A stretch of 12,195 nucleotides of DNA from Thermoplasmatota archaeon (GCA_028289805.1 JANQNI010000060.1:1-12195); one strand, 5' to 3'. Shown: positions 1 through 5,885, numbered from the stretch's first letter. The notes: generated from the letters alone by a model not told the origin. Numbers and translations are program-made.

Positions 1-1
1 G

Positions 2-334
2 GCCGAACTCGACGACCCCCGCCTGGACGGTCAGGGCTTCACCGCCGTGGTCGCCCTCAACGTCCTGCACTTCCTGGCGCTGGACGCCGCCGTGCGGCGC
101 ATCGCCGACCTGCTGCCCCCCGGCGGCCTCCTCGTCGCCCAGACGCCGTGCCTCGGCGACATGAACCCGCTGCTGCGCGTCGTGTTCCCGGTGGCGACGC
201 GCGTGCTGGGGCTGCGCGGATTGCGGCAGTTGCGGTTCGAGCGGCTGCGAGGCGCCGTCGAGCGGCACTTCGACGTGCTGGAGGCGGAAGCGCCCGAGGC
301 GGCGCGGACGTGGATCGTGGCGCGGCGGCGGTGA
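2..334 (+). CDS. Class I SAM-dependent methyltransferase, C-terminal part (5' end outside window)
   Basis: The frame is open from the first complete codon at position 2 to a TGA at 332-334, giving the last 110 residues of a protein that starts upstream. Near the left edge the fragment reads FTAVVALNVLHFL, then RIADLLPPGGLLVAQTP. This matches the region after motif II of class I methyltransferases, where a conserved acidic/hydrophobic strand and a 'LxPGG' turn follow the SAM-binding fold. The glycine-rich SAM loop (motif I) would lie upstream and is not visible. The C-terminal part is rich in Arg and hydrophobic residues and ends in RTWIVARRR. The substrate cannot be read from this fragment. 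It does not overlap the next module, which has its own promoter 110 nt further on. Confidence is high for a methyltransferase-like fold and low for any specific reaction. Confidence 0.72.
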   Translation, partial: AELDDPRLDGQGFTAVVALNVLHFLALDAAVRRIADLLPPGGLLVAQTPCLGDMNPLLRVVFPVATRVLGLRGLRQLRFERLRGAVERHFDVLEAEAPEAARTWIVARRR

Positions 335-442
335 CGGACCAACGAGCGTCCGAATTCACTCTGCCCCCTGCAACGGTTTCGACCGACCGCCAGGGATGTG
401 AGGTCGAGGCCAGCCCATGCTGCTCCCCCCGACGACCCGCCC

Positions 443-470
443 TGTGGGCAATTCTGAAATATTGCCCACA
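443..470 (+). promoter_or_regulatory. Promoter and probable operator of the AbrB-PIN module: TATA box inside a perfect inverted repeat
   Basis: A perfect 10-bp inverted repeat, TGTGGGCAAT (443-452) and ATTGCCCACA (461-470), is separated by 8 bases. The A/T patch AAATATT (457-463) sits between and partly within the arms, its centre 26 nt before the GTG at 486. That spacing fits an archaeal TATA box feeding a leaderless transcript. A dimeric regulator on the palindrome would block TBP, which suits autorepression by the encoded AbrB-fold protein. The palindrome and spacing are seen directly; the autoregulation is inferred. Confidence 0.68.
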
Positions 471-485
471 TCCCATGTCCTGCTT

Positions 486-680
486 GTGCCGCAAACGCTC
501 CGCTTCGACGCCCGCGGGCGCATCACCATCCCCGCCAGCCTGCGGGAGGGCCTCACAGACGAGGTCGTGGCCATCCGAACGCCACACGGGGTCGTGCTGC
601 ACCCGATCCCCGAACACGTCGACCTCCCCGTACCTGCCGACCAAGCCAGCGGCGAGGCCGCGGCAAGGGACGAAGCCTGA
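486..680 (+). CDS. AbrB/SpoVT-fold antitoxin (VapB-like)
   Basis: A 64-residue protein whose N-terminal half (MPQTLRFDARGRITIPASLR) is the swapped-hairpin AbrB/MazE-type DNA-binding domain, with the typical 'D-x-R-G-R-I-T-I-P' signature at about residues 7-16. The C-terminal tail is acidic and Ala/Pro-rich, suited to wrapping around a toxin. I chose the GTG at 486 over the in-frame ATG at 417. The protein then begins immediately before the domain, as family members do, and the TATA-like AAATATT lies 26 nt upstream; the longer form would place that box inside the coding region. The gene overlaps the downstream PIN gene by one base (TGATG), so the pair is translationally coupled. Its expected role is to neutralise the PIN ribonuclease and repress the shared promoter. 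Confidence 0.82.
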   Translation: MPQTLRFDARGRITIPASLREGLTDEVVAIRTPHGVVLHPIPEHVDLPVPADQASGEAAARDEA

Positions 681-1042
681 TGGACCCCGCCGACGCCGAC
701 CTCGTCCTCGCCATCGTCAAGCCCCACGACCACCTCAAGGCGCGGGCCCAGCAGCGGTGCTCCGCGGGGCCACTTCGCGTCCCCTTCAGCGTGGGCATCG
801 AACTCCTGTTCGTGGCGCGGAAGTTCGACGCACCCTGCGTCGACCTCCTCGGCGCGGCGTCGCGGCACTTCCACGTGGAGCAGCTGGACATCCTGTTGAG
901 CGCGGCCGAGGCGCTGGACACCGGCGAACTCGGAACCGTCTTCGACGCCGTCCACGCCGCCACGGCGCTCGCCCAGGGCCGCACGCTGTGGACGACCGAC
1001 CGGAAGATCCTGGACTCGGCGTTCCCCGCGCGGGCGTGGTGA
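680..1042 (+). CDS. PIN-domain ribonuclease toxin (VapC-like)
   Basis: A 120-residue single-domain PIN protein. The acidic residues expected at the metal-dependent active site are present in order: Asp5 in ADADLVLAIV, Glu41 in VGIELLFVARKF, Asp89 in VFDAVHAATALA and Asp107 in LWTTDRKIL. The family cleaves RNA, often tRNA or rRNA; the actual target cannot be read here. The start ATG shares its A with the antitoxin stop codon, the usual arrangement for a VapBC pair. The N terminus is slightly divergent, with D-A-D where many VapC proteins have D-T-N or D-T-S, but the quartet looks intact and the toxin is probably active. Length is normal for VapC (about 120-140 residues). High confidence for the family and the pairing with the AbrB-fold antitoxin. 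Confidence 0.85.
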   Translation: MDPADADLVLAIVKPHDHLKARAQQRCSAGPLRVPFSVGIELLFVARKFDAPCVDLLGAASRHFHVEQLDILLSAAEALDTGELGTVFDAVHAATALAQGRTLWTTDRKILDSAFPARAW

Positions 1043-1102
1043 CGGCGCCGACCCGCCCAACCCGGACCGACACGTCAAGAACCCCGCGGCTGCTGGCCCG
1101 CC

Positions 1103-1972
1103 GTGGCCTGGAGTCCCGACGCCATCCCCGACCAGAGCGACCGCACCTTCGTCGTCACGGGCGCCAACAGCGGCATCGGATACCACGCCGCCAAGGTCCT
1201 CGCCGAGCGCGGCGCCGACGTGGTGCTCGCCTGCCGCCGCCTCGACGCCGCCCAGGAGGCCGCCCAGCGCATCAACCAGGCCCCGGACGCCCGCGGCACC
1301 GCCACCGCCGCCCACCTGGACCTGGAGGACCTGGACAGCGTCCGCGCCTTCGCCGACGCGGCCCCCGAGCGCATCGACGTGCTCGTCAACAACGCCGGCA
1401 TCATGATGGTGCCCCGCCGCCTCAGCCCCCAGGGCTACGAGGCCCAGTGGGCCGTCAACGTCGTCGGCCACGCCGCCCTGACGCGCCTCCTGCTGCCCCG
1501 CGTCCAGGACCGCGTCGTCACCATCAGCAGCATCGCCCACCGCAGCGGCCGCATCGACCCCGCGACCTGGCACGGCGAACGCTACAACCCCTGGGAGGCC
1601 TACGCCCAGAGCAAGCTCGGCGACCTCATGTTCGCCCTGCGGCTGCAGCGGCACCTGGAGGAGGCCGGCTCGCCCGTGCGCTCCGTCGCCGCCCACCCCG
1701 GCGGCAGCCTCACGCGCCTGGCCAAGGACATCCCCACCACCATGAAGGTCGCCATGGTGCTCTACCTGCCGCTGCTGCAAAGCGCCTACAAGGGCTGCTG
1801 GCCGACGCTACGGGCCGCCACCGACGACGTGCCCGGCGGCTCCTACTGGGGACCGAAGGGGCACAAGGAGTGGCGGGGACCGCCCGCGGAGGCACAAATC
1901 ATGCCGCACGCCCGGGACGAGGAGGTCCAGGACGTGGTGTGGAAGGCCGTGTGGGAGAACGAGGGCGCGTAG
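1103..1972 (+). CDS. Short-chain dehydrogenase/reductase (retinol-dehydrogenase-like SDR)
   Basis: A 289-residue classical SDR with a Rossmann fold. Visible motifs are the cofactor loop TGANSGIG (19-26), CRR at 44-46 whose arginines suggest NADP(H), NNAG (96-99), Asn119, the catalytic Ser in TISSIAH (about 143) and YAQSK (Tyr167, Lys171). The order and spacing are those of an active enzyme. The stretch after the active site (RSVAAHPGGS, then GGSYWGPKGHKEWRGPP) resembles the subgroup containing retinol dehydrogenases, WWOX and protochlorophyllide-reductase-like proteins, which reduce carbonyls on lipophilic substrates; the substrate here is unknown. The start is a GTG, chosen because the fold begins 13 residues later; the box upstream (TCAAGA near 1075-1080) is weak. 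The gene converges on a small Cys-rich gene six bases past its stop. Confidence 0.9.
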   Translation: MAWSPDAIPDQSDRTFVVTGANSGIGYHAAKVLAERGADVVLACRRLDAAQEAAQRINQAPDARGTATAAHLDLEDLDSVRAFADAAPERIDVLVNNAGIMMVPRRLSPQGYEAQWAVNVVGHAALTRLLLPRVQDRVVTISSIAHRSGRIDPATWHGERYNPWEAYAQSKLGDLMFALRLQRHLEEAGSPVRSVAAHPGGSLTRLAKDIPTTMKVAMVLYLPLLQSAYKGCWPTLRAATDDVPGGSYWGPKGHKEWRGPPAEAQIMPHARDEEVQDVVWKAVWENEGA

Positions 1973-1978
1973 GGCCGC

Positions 1979-2152
1979 TCACGCCGCCAGGCAGCAATCG
2001 CAGTCGCAGTCCTCGAAGTCCGCGTGGACGCCGGCGAGGACCTCGCGGTACTCCTCGTCGTTGAGCGGCGTGCAATACTTCTGCTCGTGCTTCTGCACGC
2101 GGGCGTCCACCTCGTCCTGGTGGCAGAAGGCGCGGGGGAACTCGTCGTCCAC
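1979..2152 (-). CDS. Small cysteine-rich protein of 57 residues, function unknown
   Basis: This reading frame runs on the minus strand from a GTG at 2152-2150 to a TGA at 1981-1979. The product starts MDDEFPRAFCHQDEVDARVQ and ends FEDCDCDCCLAA. It has six cysteines (10, 27, 49, 51, 53, 54) and histidines at 11, 22 and 43, with a tight C-terminal cluster CDCDCC. The middle is charged and probably helical. Nearly every codon ends in G or C (the visible exceptions are one TAT and one GAT), as in the neighbouring genes, which strongly supports real coding. Clustered Cys plus CH near residue 10 suggests metal binding (zinc, iron-sulphur or copper), but that is inference, and I do not recognise the family. 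It converges on the SDR gene, six bases from its stop. No clear Shine-Dalgarno or TATA box decides the start. Confidence 0.66.
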   Translation of the reverse strand: MDDEFPRAFCHQDEVDARVQKHEQKYCTPLNDEEYREVLAGVHADFEDCDCDCCLAA

Positions 2153-2242
2153 GGGGCGCGGAGTCAGGGGCCGGGGATGAGCGTTTGTGGGGGCGCGCGG
2201 ACCAGGGGATCAGCCAGGCCCGGCACGCAGCCAGCACAAGCC

Positions 2243-2260
2243 TTGAATATGTTCAATAAC
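2243..2260 (+). promoter_or_regulatory. Promoter with palindromic operator for the DUF2683-RelE module
   Basis: TTGAA (2243-2247), TATG, TTCAA (2252-2256) form a short perfect inverted repeat, followed by the A/T patch CAATAAC (2254-2260). The patch is centred about 24 nt before the antitoxin ATG at 2281, fitting an archaeal TATA box with little or no leader. The overlap of palindrome and TATA suggests autorepression by the antitoxin; that is inferred. Confidence 0.55.
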
Positions 2261-2280
2261 AAGACGTTACGCGAGGCCCC

Positions 2281-2505
2281 ATGCCGAAAGCTGTCATCGA
2301 CTTGAGCGACCACACGGACCGCATCGTCAACGTGGTCAAGGCCCGCGACGGCCTGCGCACCAAGTCCCAGGCCATCGAAGCCATCGTCGAGGCCTACGAG
2401 GAACACATCCTCGACCCGGCCTTCAAGCCCGGCTTCGAGGCCGACCTCCAACGCATCCGCCAGGGCGAGTTCCAGGACGTGGACGACCTCGGTGAACTCC
2501 TTTGA
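2281..2505 (+). CDS. DUF2683-family antitoxin
   Basis: A 74-residue protein. KAVIDLSDHTDRIVNVVKAR followed by DGLRTKSQAIEAIVEAYEEHIL matches the archaeal DUF2683 family, whose N terminus is a beta strand and two helices of ribbon-helix-helix type that bind DNA as a dimer. The remainder (FEADLQRIRQGEFQDVDDL) is an acidic amphipathic tail, typical of an antitoxin that covers a RelE-type active site. The 'IRQGEFxDVDDL' ending is often seen in RelB/RelE-linked antitoxins. The start ATG follows the palindromic promoter. Its last codons overlap the toxin start by four bases (TTGA), so the toxin depends on antitoxin translation. High confidence for an antitoxin, supported independently by sequence and by partner. 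Confidence 0.84.
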   Translation: MPKAVIDLSDHTDRIVNVVKARDGLRTKSQAIEAIVEAYEEHILDPAFKPGFEADLQRIRQGEFQDVDDLGELL

Positions 2506-2771
2506 CCTGGCGCCTCCAGGTCAGCCCCGAGTTCAAGCGCGACTACCGCAAACGCTGTGCAAAGGACGCCGCGTTCCGGAAAGCCGTGGACAAGAAGGTC
2601 GCGCAGATCCGGGAAAACCTGCTGCACTACAAGCCGCTCCGGAAGCCGTTGCACGGGCTGCGGCGAGTGCATGTGATGGGGGCGTTCGTGATCGTGTTCG
2701 AGCCCTTGCAAGGGGAACAGGTGGTGCGGCTGATGCGGTTGGCGCACCATGATGAAGCGTACGGAATCTAG
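2502..2771 (+). CDS. RelE/ParE-fold toxin (archaeal RelE family)
   Basis: An 89-residue protein of normal RelE length. It opens with WRLQVSPEFKRDYRKRC, has a basic helix (KAVDKKVAQIREN), then LLHYKPLRKPLHGLRRVHVMG, FVIVFEP and the C-terminal LMRLAHHDEAYGI. The 'PLRxxLxGxRRVHV...VIVFE...HHDEAY' pattern is the archaeal RelE signature; members cleave mRNA in the ribosomal A site. The conserved basic residues and C-terminal His/Tyr are present, so it is probably active. The start is TTG at 2502, inside the antitoxin stop (TTGA), with a GGTGA ribosome-binding sequence at 2491-2495, six bases upstream. Its TAG stop is interlocked with that of the minus-strand gene below: the four bases CTAG at 2768-2771 serve both strands. 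Confidence 0.86.
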   Translation: MTWRLQVSPEFKRDYRKRCAKDAAFRKAVDKKVAQIRENLLHYKPLRKPLHGLRRVHVMGAFVIVFEPLQGEQVVRLMRLAHHDEAYGI

Positions 2772-3157
2772 GCAGGCCGCGCCCATCGACGAGCTTTGGA
2801 AATATATTCAATTGTATATTGAATCTCATTCATCAATCTCTCTCGCTCTCCTTCGGAGCCGTAATCGCGCCAGGAATTCTTCAGCCCCGCCAGGATTCGA
2901 ATCGTCAAAGGATAATATTCCTTGAAGTTGCGGAGCTCGAAAACGATGGCGATTTGGCGATCGAGCATCATTGGCTGATTCGGATCTTCACGTTGGACCA
3001 GGCGCTTGACCAACTCATGGTACGTCTCGAACCGACGATGCTTCAGCACAGCGCGCTGGAGCCGCAAATATCGAACCGCAGCCCATGCAATCGGGATGGC
3101 TGCAACCAGGATTGCTAGTTGGCCACTGTTGTTTCCAAGCCAATCCCAGAATCCCAC
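2768..3157 (-). CDS. Small single-pass membrane protein of unknown function, compositionally foreign
   Basis: A 129-residue protein starting at a GTG (3157-3155). The N terminus GFWDWLGNNSGQ is followed by one hydrophobic segment (about residues 14-30, LAILVAAIPIAWAAV), then a basic stretch (RYLRLQRAVLKHRR). A charged, mostly helical cytoplasmic part follows, containing FETYHELVKRLVQRED, RQIAIVFELRNFKEYYPLTI and a C-terminal helix with EIQYTIEYISKARRWARP. I recognise no catalytic motif. GC is only about 50-55% by line-by-line count against about 70% in the neighbours, and many codons end in A or T, suggesting recent acquisition. A GGAGGG Shine-Dalgarno sits four bases before the start. It lies 20 bases after purP on the same strand and may be transcribed with it. 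Certain as a gene, unknown in function. Confidence 0.8.
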   Translation of the reverse strand: MGFWDWLGNNSGQLAILVAAIPIAWAAVRYLRLQRAVLKHRRFETYHELVKRLVQREDPNQPMMLDRQIAIVFELRNFKEYYPLTIRILAGLKNSWRDYGSEGERERLMNEIQYTIEYISKARRWARPA

Positions 3158-3160
3158 TCG

Positions 3161-3166
3161 CCCTCC
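3161..3166 (-). promoter_or_regulatory. Shine-Dalgarno GGAGGG before the 129-residue membrane protein
   Basis: On the minus strand GGAGGG (3166-3161) precedes the GTG start at 3157; the GGAGG core ends four bases before it. This decides the GTG start, because the long open frame continues upstream in antisense to purP. Its strength contrasts with the leaderless first genes of the window and suits an internal operon gene. Confidence 0.65.
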
Positions 3167-3177
3167 CCCGTGCGGAC

Positions 3178-4356
3178 CTACGTCACAATCTCCGTCATCA
3201 TGTCGTGCTCGGCGGCCATCCTGACCTCCCGAGCCACCCGCCGCCCCGTGCTCATCGGTTCCCGCCACAGCGCGTTGCCGTAGGGGTGGCCCATGCCGAC
3301 GTGGACGTTGGTCCCGCCGCCGATGCGGGGCGCCACGTCGTAGATGAAGAAGTTCATGTCCTTGTCCACGCACGTTTGCAGGCAGAAGGGGCCGATGATG
3401 CCGGGGCTGTAGTGCTCCGCAGCCGCCTCGACCCACTGTTCGCCCAACTTGAACACCTTGCCGAGCAGGCTCTCGCGGACGGTGGCGGTGTTGTGCCCGA
3501 CGACGGTCATCTCGGGGATCATCTGGTGCTCGGGCAGCGTCATCTGCTGCGGGGCGGGGATGCGGACGTGGCCGTCGAGGCTGCTCTCGAAGCGCCAGTC
3601 GATGCCCAGCAGTTCCAGGGGTTCCTCGCCGAGCTTCTTGCTCACGGGCGAGTAGAAGAAGTTGAAGTTGAACACGGGGCCGACGACGTACTCCTCGATG
3701 CGGGCGGCCTCCAGGGCCGGTTCGTCGATGACGCCCTGGGCGATGAGCTTCTGGGCCTTCTCGTGGAACTCCTCGGTGCTGGCGCAGGTGAAGAAGCCGC
3801 GCTCCAGGGGCTTCTGGCTGTGGTGGAGCTTGACGATGGCGAGCTGGTCGATGTCGTCGTAGTGATCGATCTTGCGCGGGAAGGGCATGCCGGCCTTCTC
3901 CAGGAGCCAGTAGTAGTCCTGCTGCTCCTCGCGCTCCTCGCTGCGCAGGAGGTTGCGGCTGCCGATCATCGGCACGGCGAAGTCGTCCTCGCAGGCGTCG
4001 ATGGAGCAGTAGGAGGTCCAGGCGCGGTTGGGGACCCAGACGGCGCTCTCGTCCCGGAGGCGCTTCTGTTGGTCGGGCGCCATGATGCCGTCGTAGCGGG
4101 GGTACGTCCAGACGTCGTCGACGCAGCCGCGCGCGCCGCCGGCCGTCTTGCGGAAGTAGCGGCTGTAGACCTCGTGGCGGCCCTCCTGGGCGACGGCGAT
4201 GTTGCGCATCCCCTCGTCGGTGGCGCCATCGTAGACGTCGAGGCCGCTGTGGCTGGCCACGCACGCGAGGGCGAGGTCCTTGGGGTCGTACTCCGAGACG
4301 GCCTCCTGCATGGCCTTGCGGCTGATCACGTCGGCGCCGAGTGGGGGGCCCGTCAT
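3178..4356 (-). CDS. purP: 5-formaminoimidazole-4-carboxamide ribonucleotide synthetase (formate-dependent, ATP-grasp)
   Basis: A 392-residue PurP. It makes FAICAR from AICAR, formate and ATP, the ninth step of IMP synthesis in archaea that lack the folate-dependent PurH transformylase. Recognisable blocks in order are LALACVASHSGLDVYDGA (N-terminal ligand domain), VPMIGSRNLLRSEERE, DYYWLLEKAGMPFPRKI, VFNFNFFYSP, LELLGIDWRFESSLDG, GPFCLQ and the C-terminal ATP-grasp strand VAPRIGGGTNVHVGMGHPYG. Length is slightly above the usual 340-380 residues because of an extended N terminus and a loop near residues 70-100. I kept the ATG at 4356; a GTG nine codons in (before ISRKAMQ) is possible. It begins 20 bases after the lipoprotein stop, with no TATA box of its own, so it is probably transcribed from the promoter near 5910. 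Cytoplasmic. Confidence 0.95.
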   Translation of the reverse strand: MTGPPLGADVISRKAMQEAVSEYDPKDLALACVASHSGLDVYDGATDEGMRNIAVAQEGRHEVYSRYFRKTAGGARGCVDDVWTYPRYDGIMAPDQQKRLRDESAVWVPNRAWTSYCSIDACEDDFAVPMIGSRNLLRSEEREEQQDYYWLLEKAGMPFPRKIDHYDDIDQLAIVKLHHSQKPLERGFFTCASTEEFHEKAQKLIAQGVIDEPALEAARIEEYVVGPVFNFNFFYSPVSKKLGEEPLELLGIDWRFESSLDGHVRIPAPQQMTLPEHQMIPEMTVVGHNTATVRESLLGKVFKLGEQWVEAAAEHYSPGIIGPFCLQTCVDKDMNFFIYDVAPRIGGGTNVHVGMGHPYGNALWREPMSTGRRVAREVRMAAEHDMMTEIVT

Positions 4357-4376
4357 AGGATTGCCGCCCGCGGGGC

Positions 4377-5885
4377 CTACGTCCCCTCCGCGTCGATGGA
4401 GGCGTTGGAGGAGTCGAGGACGACGGTGGTCTGGATGGTGCGGCTGTCGAAGTCGCGGGTTCGCTCGTGTCGGCCCGTGTTGCTCTGCGGACCGACCTCC
4501 TCCGTCCCCCGGAAGTCGAACGTGACCTGGGCGTTGCTGGTCTCGCCAACCAGGTCGTAGCCGCGCTGGGCGTCCTCGGGGACGCGCAACTCGATGCGGG
4601 CGTTGCTGGTGTCGAGGAGCCAGTGGCCGCTGCCGCGGGCGCGCAGGGTGGCGTCGATGGCGCCATTGCTGGAGTCGACGGTGAGGTCGTCCACGACCGC
4701 TTCGAGGTCAACGCCGGCGTTGGAGGAGTCGATGACCAGTTCGTCGAGGGTCGCGTCGGTGACGCGGACGTGGCCGTTGCTGGTGTCGATGGCGAGGGTG
4801 TCGAGCGAGGCGTCGTCGACGGAGACGCCCCCGTTGCTGGAATCGAGGTTCCAGTCGCCACCGTTGAATCCTTCCACCGAGAGGGCGCCGTTGCTGGAGT
4901 CGATGACCAGACGGTCGAGGTGGACCGCGGGGAGGGCGAGCGCGAGGCTGGCGCCGCGGCTGCTGCGGTCGGGGGCGACGAGGCGGACGTCCAGGTCGAA
5001 TACGCTGCCGTCGTCGGCGCCGTACTCGAAGGCCATCTCGGCCAGGCGGTCACGCGCCTGCTGCTCCGTGTCGCCCCAGGCGAAGAGACGGGCCTGGAGG
5101 TGGCTGTCGGCGCCGTCGGGGCGCACGTCGACGTCGCCGTTGAACGTGATGAGGTCCACGGTGGCACGGTCGGCGGCGACGGTGGAGGTGAAGGTGTCGG
5201 TGCGGCGGGCGACGAAGCGGTCGCCCTGGCGCTCCACGGTGACGTCGCCGGTCTGCTGGCTGGAGTCGGACGGGCCGCTGGGACGTCCCGCGGACCCGGT
5301 GCTGCCGGGCTCTTGCGGCGCGGCCGCCGGGTCGTCGGGGCTGGCGGTGTCCAGCGCAACGGTGCTGTCCTCGCCCGTGTGCAGCTCGTAGTTGTAGGCG
5401 ACGGTGCCGGGGCCGGTGCACAGGCACACGCGCAGCGCCACGTCGGCGCCGGCGGGCCAGGTGGGGGAGTCGAGGCGGGCCCCGTCCTGGGTGCCTTCGG
5501 CCTCGTCCACGACCTCGTCGTCGACCAGGAGGGCGAACGAAACGTGCGGGAATGCGCCCACGGCGCCGCCGACGCGCAGGTCGAGGGCGACGACGACGGG
5601 ACCGGCGTGGACCACGTCGCGCTCCGGCGCCGGCTCCAGGGGGAAGACGTAGGTGTCCTCGCGGGCGGCGGAGATGGTGCCGGACAGGACGTCCGTCGTC
5701 GTCGGCTCCGCGTCCATCCAGAGGCGGTCGCCGTCGGCGTGCAGGTACAGGAACCCGTCGGGTGCGAAGCCGTCCTGGGCGGGTTCCATGTCGGGCGCCT
5801 CCTCCACGGGCGTCTCGGGGAGGTCGTCGAGGCAGCCCGAGAGGGGCACAAGAAGGAGAACCAGAAGCACGAGTCCGTTGCGCAT
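4377..5885 (-). CDS. DUF4097-like beta-helix lipoprotein
   Basis: A 502-residue predicted lipoprotein. Residues 1-18 are a short signal peptide with lipobox PLSGC, so Cys18 should carry the lipid and the rest should face outside the cell. After an acidic Pro/Glu linker comes a beta-rich domain (about 45-165) containing the pair VCLCTG, then a Gly/Ser/Pro/Asp linker (about 165-200). The second half is DUF4097-like: a strand with TFNGDVDVRP, then eight copies of a strand-turn unit centred on [DE]-[ST]-S-N, spaced mostly 18-23 residues apart up to the C terminus. Such repeats build a parallel beta-helix found in putative adhesins; the partner is unknown. The ATG at 5885 is fixed by the signal peptide and by a TATA box 25 nt upstream. 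It appears to head an operon with purP 20 bases downstream, an unusual combination. Confidence 0.83.
   Translation of the reverse strand: MRNGLVLLVLLLVPLSGCLDDLPETPVEEAPDMEPAQDGFAPDGFLYLHADGDRLWMDAEPTTTDVLSGTISAAREDTYVFPLEPAPERDVVHAGPVVVALDLRVGGAVGAFPHVSFALLVDDEVVDEAEGTQDGARLDSPTWPAGADVALRVCLCTGPGTVAYNYELHTGEDSTVALDTASPDDPAAAPQEPGSTGSAGRPSGPSDSSQQTGDVTVERQGDRFVARRTDTFTSTVAADRATVDLITFNGDVDVRPDGADSHLQARLFAWGDTEQQARDRLAEMAFEYGADDGSVFDLDVRLVAPDRSSRGASLALALPAVHLDRLVIDSSNGALSVEGFNGGDWNLDSSNGGVSVDDASLDTLAIDTSNGHVRVTDATLDELVIDSSNAGVDLEAVVDDLTVDSSNGAIDATLRARGSGHWLLDTSNARIELRVPEDAQRGYDLVGETSNAQVTFDFRGTEEVGPQSNTGRHERTRDFDSRTIQTTVVLDSSNASIDAEGT
4380..4920 (-). repeat. Intragenic repeat coding for eight [DE][ST]SN beta-helix turns
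   Basis: On the plus strand the near-repeat GTTG(C/G)(T/A)GG followed by TCG recurs near 4404, 4533, 4602, 4665, 4718, 4776, 4833 and 4889. The spacing is 53-69 bases except for one larger gap of about 129. All copies are in frame and encode DSSN, DTSN or ETSN turns of the lipoprotein, so the repeat is explained by protein structure. Confidence 0.75.

Noticed and set aside
417..485. N-terminal extension of the AbrB antitoxin to the ATG at 417
   Set aside because: It adds 23 residues outside the domain and places the TATA box and palindrome inside the coding sequence.
148..2064. A 638-codon open frame on the plus strand across the first four genes
   Set aside because: Its product is Arg/Pro/Ala-rich low-complexity sequence with no domain. 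It is an out-of-frame shadow of the methyltransferase, AbrB, PIN and SDR genes in high-GC DNA.
2024..2305. Plus-strand open frame opposite the Cys-rich gene, 93 codons with a Leu/Val-rich start
   Set aside because: It is the antisense of the 57-residue gene followed by noncoding and TA promoter sequence, runs into the palindromic promoter, and has no start signal.
2893..2903. tRNA-like T-loop sequence (GATTCGAATCC on the minus strand)
   Set aside because: The flanking bases do not form a five-pair T stem, no cloverleaf is present, and the stretch lies inside the coding sequence of the 129-residue membrane protein.
4380..4920. Regularly spaced short repeats that could suggest a CRISPR array
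   Set aside because: The repeats are short and degenerate, in frame, and encode DSSN/DTSN turns of a beta-helix lipoprotein; the spacers are coding too.
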